Positions 1-14,496 of a stretch of 64,000 nt of DNA are shown here, in pieces. The stretch is from the NCBI GenBank assembly GCA_014549065.1, contig JACDOX010000004.1:2993897-3057896 (forward strand), read 5' to 3'. The notes below the pieces were generated by a model, which did no database searches, was not told where the DNA came from, and worked only from the letters and a program-made list of their open reading frames with translations. Source of the stretch: Cardinalis cardinalis. Lineage: Eukaryota; Chordata; Aves; Passeriformes; Cardinalidae. The stretch's first letter is position 1, and each line of letters begins with the position of its first letter. The position numbers and the translations under genes are program-made.

Positions 1-1282
1 CTGCAAAGTCCACTCAGTCAGAAGAACTGGTCCTGCAAATAAGACANCTGGTCGTTCTGGGACATCCAAAAATGCATCTGCCTTACTGGAACCAACTTCA
101 AACCTCAAGACAACGGGGACACTGAAAGTGACTGCTGTATTAACTCTGATGACACCGAGTTAGCCACAGTGGCCTTACTCCTTTATGAAGATTTGTCTTT
201 TCTTGTTTTATCTTTCTTCTCTCAGAAGTCAGATTGTTAGTTGGATTTTAAAACATCAAAATAAAAGNCTGAACAGTACTGTAATTTGTGCAAATTCAGG
301 GCTATCATCTTCATTTTGAAAAGTGTTATATAGCCTGTCTATTAATAGCATTTAAATAGTCAACTTTTTTAATTTATAGGGGAAAATACAAAATTTGATC
401 TAAGAGCTGCTGAAAATATTGATGGATGTGTTATATTTCCTGTTTAATAAAAATATTCCCAGAATGTTTTGCACTGTATCTTTAGGTGTAAAATATGGGA
501 GATGTAATAAAAAAATCCTCTTNGTGCATAGTACATTTTGAAAGTGATATTTTTAAGAAAAATATCACAAATTTATATTAATTATATGAGCAGTAAATGT
601 AGTTATAAGGGCAAGCTAAGTCATAAAAAATATTTCCAGTATAGCAATAATGCAATTTATGTAGATAATTATTAAAGTTTACTCTTTATATGTATGTACA
701 TACATATACACATATATTACATACTTGCAATTTCCTTAGTGTTTTTTCCTGAATTTTGTAGGATTAAGGAATGTAAAATTGGGTGTCCTGTTCTAGGGCT
801 CAGTGCTAAAGTGGGTGACTAACTTCTGTAAATAAGGGGGCATGAGGCTCCAGTAATGGGGGTTGCAACAGGAGGCATGAAGAGCTATGAATGGTTCTGC
901 TAGGCAAAAGAAATTTTAAGAGATGCCCAGCTCTGTGATAGTACCTGCAAGGCATAAATCTGAAGGCAGAAGGCAGCAGCATCTGTCTTGTGATGAGACT
1001 ACACATTCTGAGGCCAGTCCTCAAGAGGATTCAAGATGCTGAGCAAGTACGTGGAGCCAACATACTTAAAGAAACATCAGTGCATCTTCATTCAGATAGA
1101 CTAGACCTTAAACTGAATATTAATATTTGCACTTGCTCAGCTTTGCATTGAGCTGATAAGCATTACCNCTCCAAGGGATCATTTTGCTGTCATTTCCATT
1201 GTATTTCACGAGATGAAAGAATACAGCAGAGCTGTTNCTAGAAACTTTCCAGGAAAAAATGACACTGGTGATGCTGCACCTA
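1..1282. other. AT-rich intergenic DNA, no gene seen
   Basis: No open frame in this stretch resembles a known protein, and stop codons are dense on both strands. The base composition is AT-rich with few CpG dinucleotides. A short alternating TA/CA-rich run lies near 690-716. I see no RNA gene or recognisable transposon before the CR1 element that begins at about 1283. Confidence 0.6.
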
Positions 1283-1840
1283 CATAGAATCACAGCATGG
1301 CTGATTTTGGGAGGGGCCTCTAGAGGTCATCTGGTCTCTAACACCTTTCCTCAGGCAGGGCCAGCTACAGGCAGGACCACATCTCCAAATATGGAGACTC
1401 CANCACCTCCCTGGACCACCTGTGCNAGGGTTTGATCTCCCTCACAGTTAAAAAAAGGTATTTCTTGCAGTTGAAGAGAGACCCTTCTGTGTCACCCACA
1501 GGTGTGCCTGTTGCCTCTGGTCCTGTCACCAGGCACCACTGGAAAGATCCTGGCTGTGTCCTTATCAACGTCTTCCATTCAGATACCCACTGACAAGATT
1601 TCCCTGAGCCTTCTCCAGGCTGAACAATCCCAGCTCTCTCATTCTTTCCTCATGTGAGAGATGGTCCAGCCCCTTCATCATCAATTTTGTGGCCTTTTGC
1701 TGGACTCTCTCTAACAATTCCAAGTCTGCCTCAAAACAGACGTGGTGCTCCTCCACTAGTGTGGCCTTAGCAGTGCTGATCACCTCTCAGCCTGCTGGTA
1801 GCACCACACTGCAGCAAGCAGGAGGCTGGCTGAGTTCAAA
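1283..1840 (-). mobile_element. CR1 LINE, 3' end fragment (5'-truncated, decayed)
   Basis: Read on the minus strand, this segment ends at about 1283 with the octamer-type terminus GATTCTATG that is characteristic of CR1 3' ends. Upstream of it, in element orientation, are the conserved CR1 3' UTR and the last part of the reverse transcriptase ORF. The minus-strand frame 1565-1783 carries the motifs LELLERVQQKATK and RELGLFSLEKA, the hallmark C-terminus of CR1 ORF2. Similarity fades near 1840 in sequence matching the antisense of a CR1 internal region. The copy is heavily 5'-truncated, as is usual for CR1, and has substitutions and ambiguous bases, so it is inactive. CR1 is the dominant retrotransposon of birds and reptiles, which supports a sauropsid source. 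Confidence 0.9.
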
Positions 1841-4800
1841 GGCTCAATAGTTAACCAGTAATTTATTTCATATCTGACACCTTTAAATTGTGGGAAGCAA
1901 TTTTAAAATNAACAATTCTCTACTTGAGTGTATGCATGCCCTGATCATATTAAAAATGTTATATTTCATTATTGTAGGTAATATATTACCTATAGAAATG
2001 TGCCTAAAAACATGGGACAATAATAGAAAAAGTTGTCACTAAATTTAGAGANGGATAGCTAATACAAAAGCCACCTTTGCCACTTAGACTATATCAATGT
2101 AATATGGTGTTGTGTCACAGAAGAAAGAGATTTTTTTCAAATTGTTAGCCAATAGTTTGGCAATAGTTTGTTACTCACACATTGTGTTAGACCATTTTAA
2201 AGAGAATTGTTTCATCTAATTTGAAAGTTTAATTTTCAGAGAAATTAGGTCCTTTCTTTGGAAAACTTGGCTGAAACAATACATTGTCCCTCAACAATTT
2301 TAATTAATTAGTAAAAAGAACTATGCCACAGTCAAACATACCAACATAGTGATGCTAGCTCTTGTTGCTTTGTAAATGCACATCACAGAAAGTCTAACTG
2401 CAGAGTAGCAGACAATAGCTTTAGTATTCAGTATTAATCAATTAAAGAGTTTCTGTAATGTCATTTGTGCCATCTNTGCTTTGGTTTGGAAATACTGTAT
2501 TTCCTAGTGTATTAATTGTTTTTAGAAATAGTTTGGTGGCATTTCTAAATAACATATTTGAATAATTTTTAGGGTTTTTTACGAAAGTATTGGATTCATG
2601 ATGACAAAGTCTAAAGTAATACAGAATTCATTTAAGCAAATTGATTAGGATCAGTATTTAGCTGAAAAATCCGAGAGAAAGAAGTCTGATACATTTGTAA
2701 CAGCTGCTTAGAAGGAGCAANGAATGTGTTCAATCCAGTGATATCTCATGATGAAAAGTGAGAATAGCTGTCTAACAAAAGAATGAATACCAAACAGAAT
2801 AAAANAATAATAATAATAAATAAAAAATATTTCAGTGATGTAATAATCCCCTTTATGGATAAATGAAAGAAACAGCACATAGAGAAATTTTTAATGTTGA
2901 GTTGCTCATTCTGATTTGCAAGTAGGTTTTTATTTTTANTCTTCTCTTCCCCTTCTAGGAGCAGCTGCAGTCAGTGCATGCCTCTTCCAGTGTGAGACTT
3001 CTTCCAAAACTTGGAAAGTAACAAAAAATAGACACATTCTGTATATCAAGACATATTTAAGTCTACCTCTGTGACTTCATCTTTTCCCATCATTCCTGTC
3101 CTAGTCTGATAATAGCATCACAGCAGTGCCCAGCAGGAGCTAGAGAAGGTTTGGGTATGCACCATCATGCCCCATCTCTTCTGAAGGAGCTCTTATAACA
3201 GTTTGTTATTTAGAACCTTACTTGAGATTTCTGTTATAGCCCAGGTACTGAATGTATCAGTGGCAACGTGAAGCCATCCTCACNACTACAGGTCTTTTTC
3301 TGTTGTAAATTGAATCTTTGAAGGACTAAATCTTACCCAGATGAATTCAGGAGTTTATCTGATGACCCAAAATTCCTCTTGTCATTGCTTCTAGAGATCA
3401 CCTCCAGATGGTCATCCTGGAGATAATTTCAGGAAGCCTCTTATCAGCCTTCACCCTAGTATAAGACTTCAACACTCACAGAATAGGATGCATTCAAAAA
3501 GTAATGTAAGTTATATAATTCAAAGTTTCTAGTTCTGGGGAGAAGACCTAAAGAGAAGTATCCCATGTGCATCTGCCCTTACTCATCACAGCCTGAATCC
3601 AAATTCCTGTGTTCCTCCCTCAGTCAAGAAAAAGAGTCAATGGTATTTTTAAGACAGTTTGGTTACTACTCCAGGAGGCATCAGTTCTCTAAGAGGCTTA
3701 TTTATGAACAATGGGTTTTGAATCATCACTCTCCTGTCTTGCCTCCACCCCTCCCAGGTAAGGCAAACTTCTCTTTAGCTCCTTCCTCTACCTATAAACC
3801 CTACAACCTCACCCTGTTCAGCCTGTTCAGAGACGTTATCCATATTAGTGGCAGTAAATTATCACAGAAGTAATTATTTAAGATCACCTTTATGTGTTAT
3901 GGACACTATTGTAGCCTATGTAGTAAGTACTGAAACAGAGAAAAGTAAGGCAATACAAGCAGAGTGTATATATTTTTTCCACAACCTAAAGGTCTCCAGC
4001 TAAATTGCACATTTTGGCCTTGCTTTAGTTGCTTACCTGCAAAGATCTAGTGCCATTTAATATGAAATATCTCCTCTGGCCTCTACATTCAGCTCCAGAA
4101 GAACATACCCCNGCTGCAGAGGGTGTGAAATGTAGTGCTGTTGTATCTGTCACCTTCTGTGGATGCCTCATGTAACCCAAGTCGTCTGAAATAGTATTTG
4201 ATATCTACATTCTGGTAACCACCTTGACTCCCTGTCACATTAGTCAGGTTTGCAATTCAGTTGCTTAACTTCATCTAATGAAATTTAAAATAAACAAAAG
4301 ATATTTTGGTTGCCACTGCAGAAGACAGGANGTCTTTCACAGGTCATGTGTCACTTCTGTCATCCCCATGTCACAGGGGCCCAGTAGTATGAGGTGGATG
4401 GATTCAATCTTAATTATCTAATCAANCCCATGCTATTTTGCAAGTGTTCTAAATTCTCTCTTCCAAGCAATTTTATGAGGAGAATTCTCCTGCTTCATGA
4501 GAAAAAATATTTTCTGACAAAAGGTTTGGATGCTATAGGATGTCCAAAGAGACAGGTGAGCTACAGAAAGNTTAGTAGGGCTTCTGCTGAGAGGGCTTCT
4601 TCTGTCTGTTTCTGCTTATATACCATGTCTTTTCTATCAGTTATGTCTGACTCCCACCTGCCTTTCTAAAAATGAATCCTGTTAAATATCATGTCTTCTC
4701 AGACTGCACTGTACTTCAGCAGTGAACAAACCAAGTTTGTTACTGATGTCATACGTTGGTAGTGGTAAGAGGTTAAGCTGCTTTCACATGTAGGGTGTGA

Positions 4801-6005
4801 AAGGAAATTCTACATTAAAGGAACTTTATTAAGTTGGACTAAATGAATCTCTTCATAAATAATTCCTAGCTTTATGGTAAAAGGATCCTCCACAGTGATT
4901 ACACCATCCTGCAATTAAATATGTTTACAATATGTTTTTTCCTTAGATCTGCTAATGAGCTCCATACTGCCTCAATGGTATTTGAATCCATGGCTCTCCA
5001 AGTCTTTCTTCTGCATCTCTATTTCTAGAAAACCACAACCTTCTCCATTAATANGCCTCCTCAAAAATTAGGAGCATTAAAGCTTCANTAAGACCATGCA
5101 TTAGCCTCCAGTGCTGCTCTTCTCCTCAAGCTTGGTCTTGTCCTACCAAGACTGTCAATAAAAATGAGCATTTGAATATGGAGGGGAAAGGAAAGCAAAA
5201 GACTTTTGCTATTATTCGTCTGCTAGAAAATGCATGAAATAAAGAATGAAAAGTGTTCTGGGAAGAATATTATCATTCCAAGTCATAAGATTCCCACTAA
5301 TTGTAATGATAGCAGAGGTGAATTGGGCATTTTTTTTTAAATCACGCTCTCAATAACATGATATGTGTACAAATAGTTACAGAGCTATTAACTAGATGCT
5401 ATTAACTACTGGTAGAAAAGGGAGTCTNGACATATCACAATCCTTTTCTGCTGCACTCTAAATCTCTACATAAAATGTGATGAACCACATTCTTTGCACA
5501 GTAGCAAATTTGCACCTTGGATTGGAAATAACTGAGTTTATCTCGGGCAGTGCTAATGTGGGAAAATTAGGCTTACATTCTTGACAGCAGTACTTTCTTC
5601 TAGCTAACAGGATGAAATTGTTTCAGATGCCAGTAACACATGGTGAGTCCCCATCATGTATTTTTCAGCAAATTCAACTAATTAGGAACTAATTACTGAT
5701 TGTGNTAGCACAGTAAGATCAGGTTCTGATAAACTTTCACCTTTGTAGNTGTGAAGATTCTGCAATTAAGCCTTATTTTCTCAAATGCTAACAATGTCTA
5801 AAGGAAGAGCTGGGAAAAACATCAAGATGATTCTGTCACCTCCATAAAAAGACANTTTCATTCACCCATGCCAAAACAAGATTAATCGCCTTTTTTTTTT
5901 TTCTTTTTTTCTTTTTTCACCCTATTTAAAGTAAAATTCTACAAAGCTAAACTGGGTGACTATTTAACAGTTTATCCAGTTATGGGATGTTGCTATTTCC
6001 TTGAC
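1841..6005. other. AT-rich intergenic DNA with simple repeats
   Basis: No coding gene is recognisable here. Open frames such as the one at 3565-3873 (102 codons) have no family signature and sit in AT-rich, CpG-poor sequence, so I treat them as chance. Simple repeats include an (AAT)n-like tract at about 2806-2828 and a T-rich tract at about 5890-5920. Isolated ambiguous bases are scattered through the stretch. Confidence 0.6.
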
Positions 6006-6092
6006 ATGCTTCTGCTGTGTCCCATCCCACCCTTAACTTCCCTCCTCAAAGAGGAGGGAAGTAAAGGGTGGGGTGGGACACAGCAGAAGCAT
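6006..6092. repeat. Near-perfect inverted repeat (42-bp arms, 3-nt loop)
   Basis: The left arm 6006-6047 and right arm 6051-6092 are reverse complements at 40 of 42 positions, separated only by AAA (6048-6050). Of the two mismatches, one (T6025 opposite G6073) would be a G-U wobble if the + strand were transcribed; the other is A6035 opposite A6063. Pairing stops abruptly on both sides. The arms are pyrimidine-rich on the left and purine-rich on the right. I do not recognise a transposon family. It could be a foldback transposon relic, a hairpin RNA precursor or a cruciform-forming palindrome. Confidence 0.9.
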
Positions 6093-9000
6093 CACTGTTG
6101 CCCTTGCACTATTCTGGGATAGGACCTTCATGGAAGTTTCATTCTCTGGTTATAGGACACAGCAGAGAGGAAGTGCTGGTGCATTATTAGGTTCCTGAAA
6201 GATACGAGCTAAAAATAACCTCATAAGGCCCTGCTGTGCTAAACTCAAAATTTGATGCAATGTTACTTGAAAAATTTATTGAGCAAATAAGACAGGTGCA
6301 AAATATGCATCACAGTTTGCTGTATGGCTGAGGCAAATGACAATTTAATTTTAGATTTTAATTCTCTGTGACTTTATTCAAAGAGGGAATGAGCTAATCT
6401 GGGAAAAGAGAGATGTGGAGATTTCTCAGTTCTCCTTGTTAGTGAAATGCTCACAGCTGATGAAAGCGAAATAGTTGTAGATTGTTTCCACACATGTGAT
6501 ACAGATCTGGTCAAGTAAAAGTCCTGCCTTTGTGCCTCTCATACATGTTTATTGGACTCCTACGTGCAAACACTGACAATATCTTGCAGCCTCCTCCTTG
6601 CAGATATTGGGAAAATACATGCTCTCCTCAAGAGAGGATGGCCTCCATTCTTTACATAGAATAGAATACATATCAGGAGGCTTCACAGACATCTTAGCAA
6701 AAGGTTTAGAAGTTGCAAGACATGTTCATATAGCATTAGGNATTTGCTTTCCCCCAGTTATGCATAATTGCAGTGCCATCTTTTGCAGTGCTCCCCAGCA
6801 ATGCAGAAGAAATCACAGCTAGGTAAAGTCTCTGAACCTCAGGGACACTCTGAGAGGCTGGCACTACGCATTCCGTTCTCTGTGTGCTTTATAGGAGATG
6901 ATCAGTCAGGTGCCAGGTCCTGGGCATTGCACAGCCTCTACAAAATTTACAGAGGAAGTTCATGTCCCCTCCTGAGCCTACAGGTCCTACAGGAGGAGAG
7001 GAGTGTCAGCCTTCCAGGTCATGCTTCAGCTTCCTTCACTGGCAAGACAGGATGCCCAGAGGGGTGCTCTGATGCACTGCTTTAGGAACAGGAGCTGACA
7101 TTTCTATTCCAAATTTAAAGGCACTTCAAGTAACTGAACCATGTCCCAACTTTTCTCAGGACCAGGATCTTCAGGGAATGCTGACCATAAAGGACCAGTC
7201 CCTTAAATAAATAAGGGTGTTCTTTCAGAATGGGTCCAGATGGATTGCTAGAATATTCTATTATCCATAAACATGAAAAAAGGAGGAGAAATCTCAGCAT
7301 GAGGATACTCTCAAGAAATCCAATTGCTTTGTTTCTTCATTTTAACAACATGTAGTGNCTACCTAGTTGTCTGAAAGTCTTTGGGAAACAGCTGGATTAA
7401 TTTAGTTCTATAAGTGAAAACTTTTTGGGACATTTGGGTTCTTCTCACGAAATGAACAGAACCTGGAAGAAATCGCAACAGTAAGTGACCAAAAAGCACA
7501 AGGAAGTTTCTTTTCTCTTGGTGCATCACCCTTTTGCTTTGGAGACTGTAGGATGAAATACATTCCCAACATATACTAATAGTAGATTAAATTTAGTTTC
7601 TGCTATTATTTTCAAAGGATTTGGTGAATAGACAGCAGCATTAGTATTATCTAATCCTTCACTCAAACCTAGGACTCAAAGATTAACAGCTGCAAATTTT
7701 ATAACATTTCTAATTCAGGGATAAATTATATTGTCTTGAATTGGATAGGTAGGTAATGTCCTAAAGTTATTTAATTATTTGGAACCATTGACTTTACAGG
7801 AACAGACTAAGAATTTATCACCATTAAAAGATGAAATTAGATTAAAAAAAATACCCCTGATGAGAAAAACAGGATAGGAATCTCCTTTCCAAGGAGGGAC
7901 AGAGCTTTGAGTCCTGCAGATAGGGCTGTTCTGAGGCAACAGTCCTGTTTGGTTTTATTCTATTATCTCATCTGCTTTCATTACTGACAATAATTTTGCA
8001 TGATGGCACAGCTTCCACAAAAGCATCCTGTAGTATTTACCTGGTGATGGGGGCACACCAGGGGGAAATGTGTTCAGAAAAGAGAAGAAAGAACCGATGG
8101 AAGGAATTTGTATGGGAACAGATGGGATGGTGGAATGCAGCCAATTTTTAAACAAGAAAGCACAAGCCCTATGCCTCATTCTGAAAGACAGCAAGCTCTA
8201 TGTTCAGAGGAAGGTTCCAAGTAACATTCTAAACAGACAAGCATATGTCTGTTAGTCTTAGGCAACATACCAAAGGTAAGTTACATTTCTGTGTTCCATC
8301 TCTGCGCTATGCTCCCCTCTTCATGTGCAGTTATCCAGCCTATTTTGAGACATCAAATTTTACATATTCACCAGTTAGGGGAATTTAAGCACTTCACATC
8401 TTGAATTCTGTTCTAGGTGCATTTGGGGTGAGACTCTTGCTGTTTCAAAAGCCCTTCTGAGTTATATCCCTGAAAGTGTATAATCTTAATTTTGTAAACT
8501 GTATATGCTCTTCTTTCCATTTTACACAACTGCAGTTGGAACTCTCATGTTATATTACACCAACTCGATGTTAACTGGTCTGCACTTAAAAATGATCCAT
8601 TTCCTTTCGTTTGGAAGCGTAGCATGTGACATTAATAAAATAGAGTCAGTTACATCAACATTTCTCTGGGAAGGAACAATAGATTCATGGTAGGATTCAT
8701 ATAGATTGTGTCTATATAATATACAAAATATTTTAGGAACATGAACGTGTTATTTACTAATATGAAAATAGCAAGCCATTGAAGTTAGCAGTTACTGATG
8801 CNACTGCTACTGAAGGAGGGCAAGAACCCATCAAAACTAACTTTCAGAAGAGAAATATTGCTTTGATCTTTTGAAAGAGCAAAAAACATTAATACCTGGA
8901 ATCAGATCCCTGCCTANGCATCAGGTTTATGCATAACTGGAGAAGACAAACTCATTTAAAATTAACTTCTACTGCTTCATTTCTTTACTTACATCCTTTT

Positions 9001-12000
9001 ATTTTCCTGCTATTCAACAGTCAATAATAAATAAGACAAACAACAATATTTTGTCCACAATTGTGATTTGATTCTTTTATCTGTCACTTTTATTTTCATG
9101 TAAGAATACTGGTCCAGCTCAGATCACCTATGTAAAATTGTTCTGCCCTCTCCAAACAACAAATCTTATGACCATGAGAAACATCAATGTAAGGAGGTAC
9201 AGAAAGAAGGATAAATCAAGTAATTCCCTCTTTGAAATTTCTATTTTTACTAATTGTTCTTCCTTTCCCATAACTATGGCCTCTCCTCTGTTCTAGCCTT
9301 CAGCTCACCTCCATTTCAATTTCCCCATCTGTCTAGTACTGCTTTTATTTTATTTATATCCTTTCTTTTGTCTGTTGTGTACTTATTTCTCTCTTGTAGC
9401 TAAAAATAAAGACATACACCCACACAATTTAAAAAATTATTTTCTTACTGCTGTCACTACTCAGAGCACCTTTCTCTGGGCTTTCTGTATTTTCCATTTC
9501 TATGCCTTTATCATCAAATTGATNCTCAAAGTAAAACTGTAGCCTTACCTCTTTTTTTTTTTTAATCACATTTACTTTAAGATCAGTTATAACCCTTCTG
9601 AGAGTAGTTTGGTTTCTATCCCAAGTGCTAGTTACAAATACCTTTGTGCCAGATCAGGGTCTCTGTTCAAGGAAGTCTATGCCAGCATTTAATTTTAAGT
9701 TAAACTAAAAGATTAGCTATGCCAAGACACATCTTCTACCCATCCTTTTAGTATATTTGCTGTCCAATAATCCCTGTTTTGAATTATTACTCTGTGTTTT
9801 AGACCTATCTTATCTCTATGGACAGGAAGGGGTAAAAAGCACTCCTTTCCTTGGGCAAAAATTAAATGGCCTTAGACATCTTCAAAAGGCAGCAGTATTT
9901 AAATATAAATACCACCATAATACTAAATAAATAACACTTAGCAATAGGATTAGACTGCTCCAGACACTTTCATCTTTCTCATTTTGGCCACCATTTACTT
10001 CTGCACATTAGAACACCCTCTGTGATTGCACTTCTCCCTGGCCAATCACAAAAACAGGGCTTTTTTCAGCCACACTTTCTTTGTTCTTTCACTCATACCA
10101 AAAAAAGGGATAAACAACACAAACTTGAATCAGCTTTTATTTGACCACACCAGACACATACGTTTTTCCAAGCCTAGACTGTGCTCTTCTACCATCTGAG
10201 ACCCTCAAGCAACAGCTGGCTAAGAAAACAGCCAGGCCACAAAGCATCCACAGAATTCTTCATCTCCAGNGTTAATTTCAGCTAATGTTCTCTCAGTAGT
10301 GAAGTAGTACTGAAACAGTCACAGGCAAAGGTTGCTTATCATGTGGCAGTTTAAGAACAGATTTCTTTCAATTTAAGTATAAAATAGCAGGTACAAATAT
10401 TCCACACTCAAACAACAGCACTTGTCAGGCCCCACACATGCACTAGATTGGATCATAGCAGAGAAGGAAATAAATCCACATTCTTCAGATCATAAATCAG
10501 TCAGACTGGCTGACAGGATGCCCATAGGACTGGGTTATTCTCCAGCTGCCCCATGACGAGATTCCCCTGGTGCATTCAGCACTGTGAGAACCAAGATGCT
10601 GGTCTGATTCAATTGGATCTTCTTGTATTATGCTTCAAACTGCTGAATATGGATATCTCATGACATTCAAACNTACACAGTTCCATTATTCTGTTCCTAT
10701 AAAGATCTTCCCTTGACAGATCAATACCTTTCCCAGCACATATTTTATTTCTGAAATAATTTTTTAAAAAATTAAATCCATTTCAAAACAACTTGCCTGA
10801 GCACACATTTGAGGAAGACAAACTCATATTTCATGCTTATTTTTGGATCTATATTAAAAAACCACCATCCTACTGGTATTTTGCTTTAAAATAAGGGGAA
10901 AACCCTATAAAAAGATCAGATCTGGGGTACAAGATAACACAGACAATTTCGAACATAAATGCTGGTTATTAGGTGTCATGTAGAGTCAGGAGTTGCCATG
11001 GAATCCATTTGCTTCTAAACCAGCTCCTCCTGCTGGAATACTTTCTCATTATTATTTCTCTCAGTAGCACAAAAGGAGCTGGCTTATAGCAGAAATGTTA
11101 CTTAAGTGTAAAGTTTCTACTGTGACTGCAATAAGACATGAAATTAAAATCTAAATTTAAATCTGTATTTCTGTTTCAAGTGTAAAGCTACATTACTGTG
11201 GTCAGAAGAACTAAGTCATTGTAGACTTTTTATAGATTCAGTAAAGCAGAGAAAACAAATTTTAGNTAAAGCTTTCCTTTCAGCTGTCTTCCCGTAAGTG
11301 AAAATAAGTGTCATATCTGAAGTCTACTGTTTACATTCTGGCTACATTATTCTCCCATTATCCTTAACTTTTAACATTTTTAGCATTTTCATACTGGTTA
11401 TTCTACAAAACAGCAGCCTTGTTACCAGCTTAATTACTGATGTCCTGGGATACAGAACAGTGTGTGCATGCTGGACACAGGGTTTATTAGGCCAATGAAC
11501 TTACTTGTTGTGATGTCTGTTTCAATAGACAGATTTCAAAAGAAAAAATGTGATCATGCCTTCAAACTCTTGACACGCCAATTATTGGGTTTCAATTCTT
11601 TTGTATACAATATACTGCAGCGAGGCTGGAGGACAATACTGGAAAGCAACCAGCAATATTGGAAAACTATGCCAGTGATTTGTAGCTTGGCATGTTAATC
11701 CTTATTATTAATATTATTGTTTACTATAGACATTGACTAGCATTGCATCTGGAAGCCCTAAACAGAAATAAGACCCTATTGTGATCGGCACTGTATGGAG
11801 ATACACACAGCCCTTGCCTCCAAGAGCTTATATTGTATGGCCCCAGCCTTGTAAACTGATCTGGGCAGAATCATTCTTGCACCCCTGTGGAGCCCCCCAG
11901 CCCTCCAAGGCAGTCAGAGCATCCTGCACAATCTTCCTACATGGAAAATGGCCAGCGAGCTCTGGGTGCAGGGAGCCTTTACCTTACAATCTGTTCCACT

Positions 12001-14496
12001 CCCACCCTTTAGCAGTTGAACTATACCCNAACTGAGACAAGTCAAACATCTCATGGAACTTTGGGCCCTTAGTCACATCTCTCCAACTCAAAAAATGTTC
12101 TCTTTCTAGGGAGTCAAAGGAAGCTCTGTACCATGCAACAGCCTTCCTTCTCCAACTCTGTGTTTTCTAAGGTTCCATAACTGCAGACAAGCTCATGGAG
12201 AGGACTGTGGCATCTCTCAAGAAGGTCCCCAAGTGCGTGACAGTTTCTTAGACAGGCACTACCCTTAGAAAAGCAAAATATAGACAAGCCCATTAGAGAC
12301 AGAAAATCCTTTGCCCTAGAGGGAAAGCAGAAGNGCCATTGCAACCCTCTAATGAATAGATGCAGCCCAATGTCAGTAAACAACAAGGGCTGGGCTGTGG
12401 GGCTGGGAGAGGGAACTACAAGTCAAGTGTGACAGCCAGGACGTTTCTCACTAGCCAGGGCCCACCCCATATTACCTCAATGAGGAGAATAAAGCTGGCA
12501 CAGCGGTGGCTGCCAGGCTGAGGCCAGAGCCAAAGTCATCANGTGAGTCCATGGCAGCAAGGCAGGCCCACTTCAAGGTGGGAAGTCAGTCTGTGGTTCG
12601 GGGGTTAGAACAGCACAGTGCCTNGTGAGGTACAGGCATGGCTGCAGGGGCACTGGGCATGAAAACCCCTCTGGCCTGGCTCAGACAAGCACTGAGGGCN
12701 CAGCAGGGAGCTGCCAGGTGAGGCTGGTCAGGGCTGCACTCAGGGGCCTCACACCCAGGGTATTCTCCTCACTCTCCTCTATGTCTGCTCTGACAAGTGG
12801 TTGGACTGTGCCATGCACCAGGAGCACTTTGTGCTGAAGCCAAAATTAAAACCTGACTCCAGAATATTCTAAGGCTTTGGCACNTTGCAAAAATATGCCA
12901 TTGACATCACTAAGCTACTGCCAGAGCAAAGAAATGCTAATTCCTTTTTTATCTATCAGCTAAGTCTTATAGCAATTACACAGAGCAAGCAAGTCCTGAA
13001 ACTTCCTCCAGCTGCAAGTAGTNGACACTCCTCAGGAGAGGTGCTGTGGGGAAACTTTCCTTTGAATGGGCTCTTGCTTCAGCTGGGTACATCCAGCCAT
13101 CACATGTAAATGGAGTCCCACTATCGGTGAATAATAGTCAGAAATCAGGATTTAGACAAAACATTTCAACAATGAGGCAAAACCTAAAAAAAAAATATTA
13201 ATCACAGGCATATGCCAAGCTTTAGGAACACCCTTACCCCTCAGCAACAGATTTAGCATAGTCTGAAACAGTCTGCAAACTGGACTCATGCTTACAAATC
13301 TGGTGNTGTTTCCCTATGCCCTTACCCAATATAAGCAATTGATCTCACAGTGTTTTACTGAAAGACATCATCTCCTCCACATTATTTCTGAAGGCATCTA
13401 TTCACCACGTGGGGAACGCAGAGGAGAGTAGTGACAGGCTTGCAAAATGACCAAATAATTCAGAAAAGAGAGGTTGTTCCCAGCTTAGCATGCAATGTTC
13501 CTAAAAACAATTAAACTTGCAACCACAAATGGGTATGAGACTAAAACAATAAAAGATCCTGTTAAAACCCATGCAGGGAATGCTCCCCACCTTGCCTTTC
13601 AACAAAGCTATAAGCACCATAATGATTAGGATATACACCAAGTGGAACAGGCACCAGCTCCAGAGCCGTCAGGCAGCCTCACACTCTGCATCCCTCCTTT
13701 TTTGGTCTGATCAAGCCTATTCTCTGAAGCAATAGGAGGCTGAAGACAAAAGTTTCAGAGCAACAGAAGGGGGTGGTTCCTCTTGCTATTGATTTCATCT
13801 GAAACGGGCATGTGTTATTTCAAAGCAAAGTGTGTCCTCAAGGCGGGTTAAGCTGCTTTCCTCCACTGAAACAAAGCAGTGAAACAAGTCTATTTGTGAC
13901 CTGTTAATTATCAGGTTGATAGTAAGAACAGACTGTGGAACGGATCCCACTATTTTAAGCATTATTCTTTGGGGTGCTGAAATTTAAACAGGCTTCTGCT
14001 GACAGATTCCCCCCCGACTAATGAAATAACTTCTTTGCTAATCAAAGCCAGGCCTTGGGAAAGGAGGTTTCAGTGATAGCCAGGGTACAGAGGAAGCCTG
14101 ACACAGCTCCAGCTCTGTCAGCACACACGAACAAGTGCAGGTCTCACACTGTACCAGAGGCCTGGGGCAGCCCACCCTCCCCACGAGGGCTCCCCCTGCC
14201 GTGAGGCAGCTCCCCTGGCTTGCCTGCCATCGGCCGGTACCTGGGCAAAGCCCCACAAGGCCTCTCCTTATTGAAATCCAACCTGGCACACCAAAACAGA
14301 TGAAACAAGGCAGAAAGGATGTTTCCTCCCCATCGCCCCCTGCAAAGCTCAGACCCCCTCTCCATTAGACATGAGGAGGGGTTGGTTCGACCCCAGGCAG
14401 GTGAAACTACAAACATGAGGGAGGGGGCACAAGCNCCGGTGGTCGGCAATGTGCGGGCCCCTCCTCTGGCCTTGCCGGGCTCCCTCGCAGGTGAGG
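6093..14496. other. Intergenic DNA upstream of SIM1, no gene seen
   Basis: About 8.4 kb with no recognisable coding exon, RNA gene or intact transposon. Open frames are short and lack family motifs. The sequence is AT-rich and CpG-poor up to about 11.8 kb. From about 11.8 to 14.5 kb it becomes somewhat richer in G and C, for example 12480-12840, but still without an identifiable gene. T-rich runs occur, for example near 9551-9564. Distal SIM1 enhancers could lie here, but nothing in the raw sequence singles one out. Confidence 0.55.

Noticed and set aside
1565..1783. 72-codon minus-strand frame as a separate gene
   Set aside because: It is the C-terminal reverse transcriptase remnant of the CR1 element and not a host gene.
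12480..12840. GC-richer patch with splice-like GTGAG motifs as exons of an upstream gene
   Set aside because: No frame encodes a recognisable protein, and the GTGAG motifs lack paired acceptors and coding sequence.
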